From Lepturacanthus savala (lineage: Eukaryota; Chordata; Actinopteri; Scombriformes; Trichiuridae), in contig CM060478.1 in NCBI GenBank assembly GCA_030544235.1, positions 3,509,727 to 3,573,726 on the forward strand: a stretch of DNA of 64,000 bases, written 5' to 3'. The translations under genes were made by a program, and so were the position numbers. The notes under the pieces were generated by a model. That model did no database searches and had not been told where the DNA came from. It saw only the letters and a list, made by a program, of their open reading frames with translations. This document shows positions 47,301 through 57,857 of this stretch, piece by piece. Position 1 is the stretch's first letter. Every line of letters starts with the position of its first letter.

Positions 47301-50300
47301 AGAATAAAGCAGACCCCAATTAGGAATGCAGGTGATATCGTGGTCATAAATATCGGCCGCCACTTCTGCTGATATGACAGACGAGGTAAGATGATGCTTT
47401 AATTATGCACACATTGAAGTAAGCAACTATTCATAATGATCCCTCCGTGAACATCATGCAAGTAGGAGCCTTTGTTTTTTGGGCTATTTAGGAGCCGTCA
47501 TCCTGATAAAATGGGTCCCTCTGGTTCTGGCTATTGTCAGGGAGAGAGAATTAACCAAAACCTGATGAAGTAGGATGAATCTCACAGTTCTGATTGAAAT
47601 TGTTGTATGAATATAATAAATATGGGGAAAGCACGTATTATGCATGTAGAAAATATATTAGACAAAACTAGTAGGAAAATATCAGCAAAAATCCAATGTC
47701 ATGCATCCGAACTACAACAAAATGTACAGAAGTGTCACAGCTGCACAGTCTGATAACAGAGCTGCAGTTTGCAAAGTGAGATTAAATGTAGTTTCTGAGT
47801 CAGACAGAAGAACCAAGTGTGATCAAGATGATTTATTTCATAGACAGGTGATAACTTACCGATCTCCTGGGCGATCTTCACAGCTTCATCAACAGTCTGA
47901 CATGCAGAGAAGAGACTAATCGTCACTTATAATAAATTAAAACAACTCTAGATAATGTTTTGATAACAACAAACAAAGTGAATTTGTCAACGTTTGTAAA
48001 TCTGCTGTCCGTGTCCGTTTGCTCATACCCCGACGACGCCGTCAAATCCTGGGATGGTGTTGACCTTCGCTGCCTTCGCGATCAATTTGCTTTCAATTTT
48101 ATCCCCCATTGCCTGGATGGCATGAGTGTCTGGGCCAATGAATGTCACGTTCTCTGCAGCCTAGAAGCAAAACATGGCAATTTATCAATTATACAGTATT
48201 AGACTCACAATAACACCATGGAGAACACACCAACACACCATATTTACCTACTAATTATGATGCATGTTGAGTTTAATGAAAGGTTCTCTGGTTTTATAAG
48301 TAAGCTTATCATTATACAGGTGCTGTTCATATCATTAGAATATCATGAAAATGTTTATTTCAGTAATTCCTTTCAAAGAGTGAATAGGTGTATACATGTA
48401 TACAATTGAGTATCCCTTAAAATTTGAATTTTGTGGAAAGGTTCGATATCGAAGACACCTGGTGCACCACTCAAACCAGCTGATTAACTTAAAACACCTG
48501 CAAAAGCCTTTAAATGGTCTCTCAGTCTAGTTTTGTAGGAAACACAATCATGGGGAAGACTGTCGACCTGACAGATGTCCAAAAGATGACTAGTGACAAC
48601 TTGTACAAGTAGGACAAGACAGAGGCTGGCTGTTCAGAGCTCTGTGTACAAGCACATTAATAGAGAGGTAAAGGGAAGAGAAGATGTGGTGGGGAAAAAT
48701 GTGTACAAGCAATAGGGATAACCGCACCCTGGAGAGGATTGTTATTATAGGGTATATAATATAAAAATACATTTTGCATGTTATTTGGAAACAACCCAAC
48801 AATGCAGAAGAGCTGAAGGCCACGATCAATGACTGGTCGGTGTAAATTAATATATACTTTATGAACGTTTTACTTTTTGAATGGAATTACTGAAATAAAT
48901 TGAATTTTTCATGACATTCTAATTATATGACCAGCACTGGTATATTCTTTCAGAGAGTTAGATGAAAAGATCAATAAGATCTATCTCATGTCTCATGTAT
49001 AGCTGGAGTCAGTATGTTGGAACTATTGTTTTAAACAAACATTAAATAAAGTCCTACTGCACCTCAAGGTGAGCTGAGATTAGGTTATCACACACAGAGT
49101 GCAAGGTCGAGAATAAACTGTGAATTTATATCTGTGATAATAAATAGGTGCTAGTCAAATACCTTTTATTAAGCTGAGCTGGCGTGAGCCTTCAGGTGCA
49201 AAGCTGCTGCTAAAACAGCGGATGTATTTCACACTAGGATGATTTATATAATCTCACCCTGTTTACTGTCCACAGTTACTTAAGCCTCCACATCTAGAAC
49301 GTTTCCACTTAACATTCTTTAGATGTTAAAACAACAGTTTCCCCGTCAGAACTAAGGTTGTGGTGACGTTCTACGAGTTCCCACAATGTTCTGGGTAATT
49401 GAACATTACGGGAATAAAGGCTTTTCAGTATTAATGCATCATGAAATTCTTGAATTAATGCATGTTTGAAGTTAAGTACTTTGTGGTCAGAAATTGTGTG
49501 TGTCTGTGTCTGATGGGTTTTACTCACCAGTCGCTTTGCAAACTCTTTGTTTTCAGAGAGAAAACCATAACCAGGATGAACCTTTACAGAAAAAAAGAAA
49601 ACTTGATTTGGAAAAGCTTTTGCTTTGTATTCTTTATAACCCAGTTTATGTTTCGCTCATGTAGAAAGTTCTACACTGAGATTGGCTCGATAAAGGAAAT
49701 AATTACCAAAATGGTAAAAACACAAAATATAAAGTTACTATTATAAATAACAAAATCAATAAGTCTCCTAATGCATAAGTGACAATAAAACAAGGAATGG
49801 TGAATGTGTTATAGTAAAGTATATAGTATAGTAATATAGTAAAGTTTAGTGTATTCATACATAATAAGAGCAGAATATAAATTCAGATGCATACAGCTTG
49901 TGCTCCAGTTGTTCTGATAGCGTCCATGATGGCATCCATGTTGAGGTAGCTCTTACTGGTGGGGGCGGGGCCAACACACACCGCCTCGTCCGCCATCTTC
50001 ACATGAACCTGGAAACACAATAACAGACCGATTACCTCTGCTGTAGAAAGTCAGACACAAACTTAGTGCCCACTTAGAATACCGTTAACGTCTACAGGTG
50101 CTGGTTATACAATTAGAATATCATGAAAAAAATGAATAGAGAGGCGAAGGGAAGGAAAAGATGTGGTATAAAAAAAATAAATTCACAAAGAGTGGATGGC
50201 AGCTGGAGTCACGAACCAATGAAATGACACGTAAATTATATAAGTTTCACTTTTTGAACAGAATTACTGAAATCTACTTTTTTATGATGTTCTAATTATA

Positions 50301-50658
50301 TAACTAGCACCTGTATCCTAACAGAACAGGTGTTCTGATACAGAACACCTGTTTTTTTACTTTAACACAGAAACACATGAGGACTCACAGCGCTGGAGTC
50401 GACGTCACTGTGAACAGCAACAGTCTTGATGCCCATTTTCTTACACGTCTTCATCACCTGATGAAAAAAAAAAAGTTAACACCGATGCTTCACTCTGTAG
50501 GAAAATCAACTATTTTATAAACTTTAGCACATCGACGCGAGTGTTACTCACCCTACAAGCGATCTCCCCTCTGTTGGCGATGAGGATCTTATCAAAGGTC
50601 TGTGGAAGGAAACAATAAGACAAACACATTTTATTTAACCTCTAACTTCTGAATGAGG

Positions 50659-50753
<95 letters not shown>

Positions 50754-51717
50754 AATCTTAAATTCAAGTAGGATTGGTACACAGTGTGCTCATGTTTGAA
50801 CATGAACAGGAAAAAAAACAAGAAAAAGACACTTTGAATATGTATGAGATGTAATACATACTAGTTATACATTTCTATTTAGATATAATATACATTTTTA
50901 ATGTGATCAATGTGTTCCTGCAAAACAGAAGGTTAAAGAAGCGATATTGTACCTTTTCATTGGGGTTGTAGACGGTAGAATATTGAACCCTGCTGTGCAC
51001 AGCGCAGCATCTGGACAGGAATGAAGCATGCTACAAAACACAGAGACACTATATTAATCTATTATATTATGTCATTTATTTGATTAGAGCACTATGTTGT
51101 GACAGGGTAAAATAGCAGGTTTAGATTTAAACAGCTGGATGTTTTGGAATCACAAATAAAGTTGAATCACAAAAAGTGAGGGAAAATATTTTTTATAATA
51201 AATGTGGTGATTGAAAAAGTTTTTTTTTGGCATTTACAATAAATAATAATTAAGTGAAGAGTAGCCAATGACCAGGGGTGTGATCTAAAAGCAATAAAAA
51301 GAAATCCAATCAAACTGCTGCCGTCTCTATGACAACAAAGCGACCAAATAACAGGGTCATTCTTTAACGAAACCCCGGACCAATATGGCGGCCACGTTTA
51401 ACGCATCGATACGTCGGCATCTACGTGTATATCTCCGGTTTGCACCCGTTGACAGCGACACCGCGGATGTCTAATTGAAACATGATGGAAATGCATCTGT
51501 GAACGATCACTTCCATCTTTAAATAGGCACACAAACGACTTTCATTCCTCTTCTGGAGGAAACAGCAGCGAGTTAAAACCGCTTCACACGTTAGTTAAGA
51601 GTCGGTGAAAGATGTGGAGCGTCAGGTGAGCAGAAGTTTCACGTCCCGTGTCGCTCAGCTCACCTTCACGGCAAACAGCAGCCTGTTCAGATGTGGAGCG
51701 ACACCGTGCGTCGCCAT
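41395..51717 (-). CDS. pcca: Propionyl-CoA carboxylase alpha subunit, mitochondrial (23 exons, complete)
   Basis: Biotin-dependent enzyme of the mitochondrial matrix. With the beta subunit it makes methylmalonyl-CoA from propionyl-CoA in Val/Ile/Met/Thr and odd-chain fatty acid breakdown. Exons from 5': 51717-51664, 51030-50953, 50599-50552, 50457-50389, 50008-49895, 49581-49528, 48160-48029, 47896-47860, 47291-47213, 47094-46992, 46562-46468, 46315-46165, 46027-45884, 45452-45378, 45271-45203, 45054-44979, 44902-44689, 43026-42924, 42663-42565, 42147-42094, 41896-41756, 41639-41562, 41463-41395. The frame is consistent throughout, giving 711 residues (human 728). An Arg-rich presequence (residues 1-36, RVQYS at the likely cleavage) precedes biotin carboxylase (ILIANRGEIACR; ATP-grasp loop SAGGGGKGM at 204-212; EMNTRLQVEHP). 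The BT domain and biotinyl domain follow, with EAMKMQN and biotin-accepting Lys677. The last residues are DLLVELE. All catalytic motifs looked for are present. Confidence 0.97.
42290..42560 (-). repeat. Minisatellite that has multiplied a pcca splice donor
   Basis: On the minus strand, units of about 25-35 bases read (CA)n-GGACACTACAGGTAACA or CA-CATGATGCTACAGGTAACA. This is the same sequence as the exon end and donor at 42565 (ACACTACAG followed by GTAACAC). Roughly nine copies lie just downstream of the true donor. Confidence 0.85.
43235..43352 (+). repeat. Short tandem repeat (caccatggagacgag units)
   Basis: Units of about 20 bases such as 'agtcaccatggagacgagag' alternate with 'acaccatggagatgac' in a pcca intron. 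Confidence 0.75.
43795..44105 (+). repeat. Minisatellite, about 28-base unit around gacgttaactac
   Basis: About ten units like 'agaaaataacggacgttaac' followed by 'tactaac' or 'tacgtag'. The left units have 'ctgacgttaactacgtccca' and the right ones 'cggacgttaact', so two subtypes have been amplified. It lies in the 43027-44688 pcca intron and is CpG-containing throughout. Confidence 0.9.
45560..45876 (+). repeat. Dispersed miniature element (family A), long copy
   Basis: It holds the whole core: 'aaattctctggttccagcat', 'tagtcttctataataataaa', 'gatggttggtctggacaaaa' and 'cattttatgaataaaacaac'. It lies in a pcca intron and ends eight bases before the splice donor at 45883. Confidence 0.7.
48315..48942 (+). 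mobile_element. Tc1-like transposon with internal deletions
   Basis: About 628 bases in a pcca intron, flanked by TA. The inverted ends are 'acaggtgctgttcatatcat' and the complement of 'taattatatgaccagcactg'. Inside are decayed pieces of a Tc1 transposase gene, starting at the ATG of 'catggggaagactgtcgacc' (about 48549) and including the N-terminal helix-turn-helix region and the 'acccaacaatgcagaagagc' segment near the 3' end. The DDE core is deleted, so it is dead. Confidence 0.85.
50093..50315 (+). mobile_element. Tc1-like transposon, short internally deleted copy
   Basis: 223 bases between TA dinucleotides with the same ends as the 48315-48942 element. It retains only 'atagagaggcgaagggaagg' and 'cacaaagagtggatggcagc' from the transposase coding part. 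It lies in a pcca intron. Confidence 0.85.
50664..50748. repeat. (AT)n microsatellite, about 42 units
   Basis: A perfect AT run of about 85 bases in a pcca intron, 65 bases from an exon. It can form cruciforms or hairpins and is likely polymorphic. Confidence 0.95.
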
Positions 51718-51752
51718 GTTGCCCCGAACTGCGACCGACAGCGACCGACGAC

Positions 51753-51779
51753 TGACGTTACGCTCTGACGTGATGACGT
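51753..51779 (-). promoter_or_regulatory. pcca promoter, three clustered TGACGT half-sites
   Basis: TGACGT occurs at 51753-51758, 51766-51771 and 51774-51779, 36 to 62 bases upstream of the pcca ATG (51717). These are CREB/ATF half-sites. No TATA box is obvious. Factor binding is inference. Confidence 0.45.
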
Positions 51780-52129
51780 ATTTGTTATAGAGAGAGGGGA
51801 TTGGCTGAGAACGAGGCGTGGACTCTGATCTTTTTTTTTCTCCCTTTGCAACTTTATTGAAACAAGATGATATTCACACATGTTGAAGATCAGCTCCAGA
51901 CTTGTTTTAACAAACTCTTGATGCCTGAATATATTTACAATTGTATAAAAGAATTAATTATTTGTGTTTTTGCTTTCAATCTGGTGCTAAATTAAGTAGA
52001 GATTGTTAATTTGTCTGGAGCACATAAATAGGTTTGATGCAAATTAGCAACAATAGGCATTAATGGTAACCAATGGTAAATTTGTTATTTTTTATTATTG
52101 AAGCCACAAAATTATGAAAAATTATTTGC

Positions 52130-52300
52130 GCTATTATTTACACTAAAACTAAGTAACTATAACTATATACTAACTACTATATTATAACTAAGTTACTACA
52201 ACTATATACTAACTACTATACTATAACTAAGTAACTACATACTAACTACTATACTATAAGTAACTATAACTATATACTAACTACTATACTATAACTAGAG
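52130..52300 (+). repeat. Tandem repeat (aactatatactaactactatactat units)
   Basis: Four units of about 40 bases, 'actatatactaactactata' followed by 'ctataactaagtaacta', upstream of pcca. Confidence 0.8.
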
Positions 52301-53002
52301 ACCAATCAGAACAGGGGTCAAACAAACCGTCTGTCCACTTTTTCACTTTGAAAGGTCATCCAGTTAATTGGATTCTTTGTTCCAGTGTTTTTACTTTTGA
52401 TATTTTAATTGAGTATTTTTAGAAAACCTTTTCCTGTTCTTATTAAAGGACCAGAGTGCCTCGCCCCCCTGACAAAATGTAAAGTTTGTTGTAATAATTT
52501 TACTTAGAGGAAGCAAATAAAGTAAGTAAACTCTGATCATCAGTTCTGGAACAGAGAACACAAAGTTTCACCTCAGGTTTATCAGCTTTCAGCCCAGAGT
52601 TTCAGTCAGTTTGTTGAACCTGTGTCCTCTGGCTCCATCTGCCGTTACACAGGTGATAGAAACAAGAGGCACCACTAAAATAACTCATTGACACACCAGC
52701 ACAGTAATTCAAAATGCCAAAATGCTTCTATTTTACAACATTTATGAAGCTACTTTACTGGTTGTTTAGTGTATGTTGCTGTCAAAAACCACCTGATGGT
52801 CTATTAATGTGGACACACGTCCAGTCACCTGTTTAAATCCATTTTGGCATCATCTTCCTGTTTCTCTTACTTGAGGCTTTATTTATTTTTTACATTTTTG
52901 GTTTGCTGTCCACTGCTTCTTAGATCAACCACTGTTAGACATGACTCCACCCCAGTTTTTGTGTTTATAAAGAACAACAGCATCAACTGTGCTTCAGGTC
53001 CA

Positions 53003-53100
53003 CAGTAGAGCTGCAACGATTACTTGATTAATCGATGAGTTAACAACTTTTACATTAATCGTCAACTATTTTAATAATCAATTGGTTCTGCCTGTTGATT
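53003..53100 (+). repeat. Dispersed miniature element (family A), end fragment
   Basis: It begins 'agagctgcaacgattacttg' and continues 'attaatcgatgagttaacaa' and 'aatcgtcaactatttt', one end of family A only. Confidence 0.6.
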
Positions 53101-53139
53101 TTAGGTGATTCAGATGCTGTAGGAGAAGCTTGGTCTTTT

Positions 53140-53480
53140 TAAAAAAATATATTTTTAAGCCTTTTGCGTTTATTGATAGGATAGTAGGTAGACAGGAAAC
53201 ACTCAGAGCATACCATGCCCATGTGGTATGAGCTCTAACCACTCAGCTGTCAGGTCGCCCCAGAGAAGCTTTTTACAGTATAAACACAGTAACCACACAC
53301 ACACACACATACACACTGTGTAGAGGCATGTGGTCAATTTTCTTGGAAGAGGGGTCCTCCTCTGTTACTCTGTCTGAGGTTTCTTCTGTTTTTTTTTCTT
53401 TGAGGGAGTTTTTCCTTATTAGATTCAAGGGTCTCTAACTCTACTTAGTTCATGGGCAACATTCAATTCATGCCAGACCA
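53140..53480. repeat. Two fish interspersed-repeat fragments
   Basis: 53145-53270 ('gcgtttattgataggatagt', 'gtatgagctctaaccactca') and 53340-53440 ('tctgtctgaggtttcttctg', 'gggagtttttccttattaga') read like truncated copies of high-copy teleost repeats. They are non-coding. Confidence 0.5.
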
Positions 53481-53699
53481 GTAAGAATTTACATTCAAAT
53501 AACACCTTAGAATTTCTCCTCCTTTTAAAGAAATATGTTATGAATATTTACACAATTAATTAACCTTTAATTTACAAAAAAGTAGAGATGTCTTGAGAAA
53601 AAAAGTGTGATTTCAATAATATGATGTCTAAATTATTCCATATTCAGTCAGTCTACTGTTGCATTTCAATTCAAAACATTTACTCACTGATCAATATTT

Positions 53700-54330
53700 A
53701 GCGTTTTAATGATCAGGTGAAGTTATCTCCTGCCTTACAAACTCTTTACTAATTTAAAAGTGTAAAGATTTTATCTCCTGAGCCCTGAAAGATTCTCACT
53801 GACGTCACATTTCTGTGAAGAAGTAGGAAGTGGATATAATGATAACTGTACAAATGAATCTTTAACCCTTTAGCGGGGAGTTTCTGGCCCCCGGGCCACA
53901 TGTTTGACACCCCAGCTATAACAAAGTTTAACTGTGGGAAATTAATTTATAATTTTCTTACAAAGAAAAAATCGCTCATATTTAATTTGTCTTTATAATA
54001 TACTGGAATTAAACTGATCACATCTTTAGTGACATACAGATCTAGTTGATAATTATTTAATTTATCTATTAGAATATGTACTGTGTAAACTACTCAGATC
54101 AGATCCAAAAGCATCTGAAGAGGAAAGATTAAATCCCTTTTACAAAATGCTTCTTCTGCTCAGCAGGTGTTTATTTATCCTTTGAGCCCTGAAAGATTCT
54201 CACTGACTAAACTGGAACATTTTTGAATCCCACTTTGATCAGTCATCCATTGGGGCCGGATTGGACCATTTATCGGGCCAGTTCTGGCCCCACGGGCCAC
54301 ACATTTGATTCTTGTTGCATGTTTGACATG
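53700..54330. repeat. hAT-type repeat remnants
   Basis: Two similar blocks with shared words 'tgagccctgaaagattctca' (53779, 54183) end with 'gggccacatgtttgacaccc' and 'gggccacacatttgattctt'. They are related to the pieces at 8845-8960. Confidence 0.5.
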
Positions 54331-54339
54331 TTTGTTTAT

Positions 54340-57300
54340 TTGACTTTGTAGCTTCAGCAGCGGCAGCATTAACCCGGCTGCTTATAATTCAGTCAATCAA
54401 CCATCACTCAACACCCGCCGTCGGCTGCAAACTCACGTCCTGTCTCCACGCAGACGTTTTCTGATGAAGCATCTTTCCATTTGTCGGGCAAGCGTCGTCA
54501 CGCTTCGCCGTGATTGGCCGAGCCGTTCCGGAGCTATTAAACCACTGACGTGATGTATTTATTAATCAGAAGCTTCACTTTGCCCCTATGAACCGAAGAA
54601 CCGCCACTTTGCACTTGTGTGATTAAAACAGGGATTACAATGTGCGCTGCGTTTTAAAATTATGCGCCGGTTTTCATTAACTGAGAGACGGCGAGAAGTT
54701 GATGCTATTTTTAACACTGAGGAGTGGTCTGATGTCATTCAGACGACGGCATCTTAGCTGCATTTACATGCAAGGAATCACTGTCCATCCATCATCTATA
54801 CAGCATCTACAGAGACGTCACCTGGACAAGGTCACAGGGCAAATCTATAGGAGAGATAATCATTCACATGCTAATTAATTGATGCCAGCAAAGGGATCTT
54901 ATCTTGTTTAAGGATATGCTGGTTTCATTCAGCTTCAGTATTCACAAATTTAGTTGTCGTGTTGTCTGTGGTTCCGATTATCTCAAGATAACAAAGACGT
55001 TTTCTTGTGATAATTGTATAATTTGCTTAAAGTTTTAGATTTTTAAATTGTATCTTCATGCATTGTTTTATGAATAGCACCTTGTTGAAATGTGCTATAG
55101 AAATAAACTTGCCTTGATAACGAGTTAATTTAACTGCAGTTGAGCCAACAATGTTGAAACAGCTTTTATATACACACACACACACACATATATATATATA
55201 CACACACATACACATATATACACACACAAATGCAAACTTTAGCATTAGTTAAAGTTAGCATTAGGTTAATGATCAACTTGATAGTTTCTGCATTACAACT
55301 GTTCAGGCTGTGAGAAAGTTAAATCATATTTAAAGCATATTTATTAAAAAACAAAGCAAAAAAAAAAAACATGAACTCAATTCCAGTACAACAGAAAAAC
55401 CCCAAATCTGCTGCAATGCAATGTATGCATTTTTAATTGTTTAATCTCCTTTTATTGTGTTTTTACAAACAGAATGAAGGTTTCACAAAGTGCTTTATTT
55501 TGAAATAAAGACATTCGGTCCAGGTTCGGTGTCGTTGGCTTGACTGAAGTTGATAAATTAACTCGTCATCACAAGAAGACAAAATAATTGTGATTTTGGG
55601 AAAATGGCAGTTTAAAATTCCTACCGGAGGAAATAATGTGCTCACCAAATTAAATGCTTGAGAAAACTGTGAGAGGTTCACAACTCCGTCAAGTTAGGAA
55701 GAGGAAACAAGAGGTAAATGGCTTAAACTATCGCAAACATCCGTCATGGTTTACAAATCCACTTCCTGCTTCAGCTCTCGTCTTTTCCTACACTGAGTAA
55801 ATATCAGCAAAGTTTCAGCCGAGCTCACTTTGAGATTTCTCTATAAACCACAATCTTCTTTAAATTGGCTCATAAAAGTCTCATAAAACAAATAAATGTT
55901 CTACCAACTATTGGATATATAATGTACATTAATGAGTAACTTAATAAGCGTGTATCGAGTCAAATATTAGAAACTCCAAGATGATAAAAAGGAAAATACC
56001 AGATCTCTTGTGCATCGTTTAATACACGTTTTCATGTTAAAGGAATAAGTGTATCACATATATGGTAATTTTGGAAACCTTGGGGTCTTGACTAAATCGT
56101 CAATGGAGGGTAAATGGATGCAGGTGAAAGGTCCATAGCGTTGAAAGGTTAAGGAGACACTTGATAATCAGTACAAAGAAGGATCAGACTGCTGCGCCAC
56201 TGCTGGCTGTGATGGAATAAAACACATTTCCGAACAAGTAACTACTAATGGTTTGTTAGTAAAAAGCCTCAGTTTGCTTCAAACAAAGCGTTTGCTGGAA
56301 TCATCCGGCTCAGGGTGTCGTTTTTCTTTATTTGCACAATAATAGAGGAGATAAGGGACAAAAAAAAAACACATTTAATGCAAGTTGCGACACAAATATC
56401 GGATTTACTGTGAAAACATCTTAGGATCACAGAAATAATTTCATGCAATGAGACAAGTCAGATCACCTTTTTTTCCAGAGATACACATGTTTGTTCAAAA
56501 TGGCCGCCAACAACACACCAAATACACTGAAACCCAGAACTTTTCACCTGTAGATAAACATACATATAAAATACTGTTGATGAAAAACATTTGTCTCAGT
56601 AATAAAACTTGTCTTCGTGTCCCAATACAACTGTAAATATAGTCACTATATATATCACTCAATACCTTTGCAGCCAATACTTCTCATCATGCACATTCAG
56701 TTGTTATTTCCTTTAAAAATCTGCCATTAAAATGGTGCTTTTTTGTTTAGAAATGTGCATAATGTGCTGCTAAAACCTCGTTATGGATAAACTAATTGAA
56801 TTTTTAGACGAGATACCCATTTATTTGGATTCTTTAACCTTAATAATGCACAGTTACACACCAACTTTTAAAGGTAAAGCAGAAGAATCAAAGATATGGG
56901 TTCTAGTGTGTTGTTGGTGGATATTTAAAAAAAAAAAAAAAAAATCATACCTCTAAATCTCTGAAACAAAGGGTGTGACTTGTCTCTTTGGATGAATTTA
57001 CTCCTATGAACTTTAGCTACTTTCACACCAAAGCAGATGGTTTGCGTCTGAACTTGCAGTAAAACGTCCCTGAACTCCTCTACTATGACTATTTCTGTCT
57101 CGAAGCCATCGGGCGAAACACTGAACGTCTTTCTGACAAAGACGACTCGGGGAGGCAGTGAGATGCAGGCAGGAGGAGGCAGAACCACTTTGTTTAGAGC
57201 AGACCGAGGCCTCGGCAGGTTCTAAACAGCTGTTTCGCACCCGCCAGCGTTAACATGTACAGTGCTACCGTGAGCTCAGGGAATAACAGGGTAACCGCTT

Positions 57301-57857
57301 TCCATCAGTGTCGATTTAGCCCTTGAAAATTGCTTCATCTAGATGGAGCTCTTAGATAAATTGGTCAATAATCGGTTCTCTCTCTCTGGAGGTTCTCATG
57401 TACACTCACACACACCCTCGTCGTATCTTTAACAGCAGTCGGCCACATTCTCCGGTCCATTTTGCACAAGCGTTATCCCCTCTGTTAGTTCACATTAGCT
57501 AGCTAACACTGATTAGATAACTTGCGGGTTTTGCCTTTTTTTTCGTAACCACAGCGAATGCGTTTCGGTCCTCCTCTTTGCAGCCTCTGAGCCGTCGCTC
57601 TGGGTCCACAAGTATCTCCGGGCGTAAAAAAAACAACAAAAAAACAACATAAAAAAACAAAAAAAGAGCCTCAGATCACAGCTTTTTTTCCCCCCAAATC
57701 TCAGGACGTCGAAGCGCACGACTGCTGGTTCTGGAAAAAAATTACAGCATCCGCGATTTCCACAGAGCGTCCTCTGATCCCTGACCTGACCCGACCCGCG
57801 TCTGACAATCCATGAGGTCTGTTCGTCCACGTCCTCGACGCCGCCACCGCCGCCGCC
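54340..57857 (-). other. Spacer and probable 3' UTR of the Zic gene
   Basis: No coding region. 54780-54850 is a fragment of a fish repeat ('catccatcatctatacagca'). 55020-55105 resembles the tail of another ('aaatgtgctatagaaataaa'). A CA/TA microsatellite spans 55170-55228. The several hundred bases before 57857 are GC-richer and may be Zic 3' UTR. Confidence 0.45.
56436..57010. repeat. Widely spaced inverted repeat
   Basis: The left arm at about 56440-56520 ('agacaagtcagatcacc', 'ccagagatacacatgtttgt', 'gccgccaacaacacacc') is complementary, with changes, to the right arm at about 56905-57000 ('gtgtgttgttggtgga', 'aatctctgaaacaaagggtg', 'gacttgtctctttg'). They are either two copies of a dispersed repeat in opposite orientation or a fold-back element. 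Related text occurs near 34195-34290 and 15285-15320. Confidence 0.55.

Noticed and set aside
48543..48830. Possible functional transposase gene
   Set aside because: The start region of a Tc1 transposase is recognisable, but the catalytic middle is deleted and the frame is broken.
50664..50748. AT run as an origin or matrix attachment site
   Set aside because: A simple dinucleotide repeat is enough to explain it; nothing else supports a special role.
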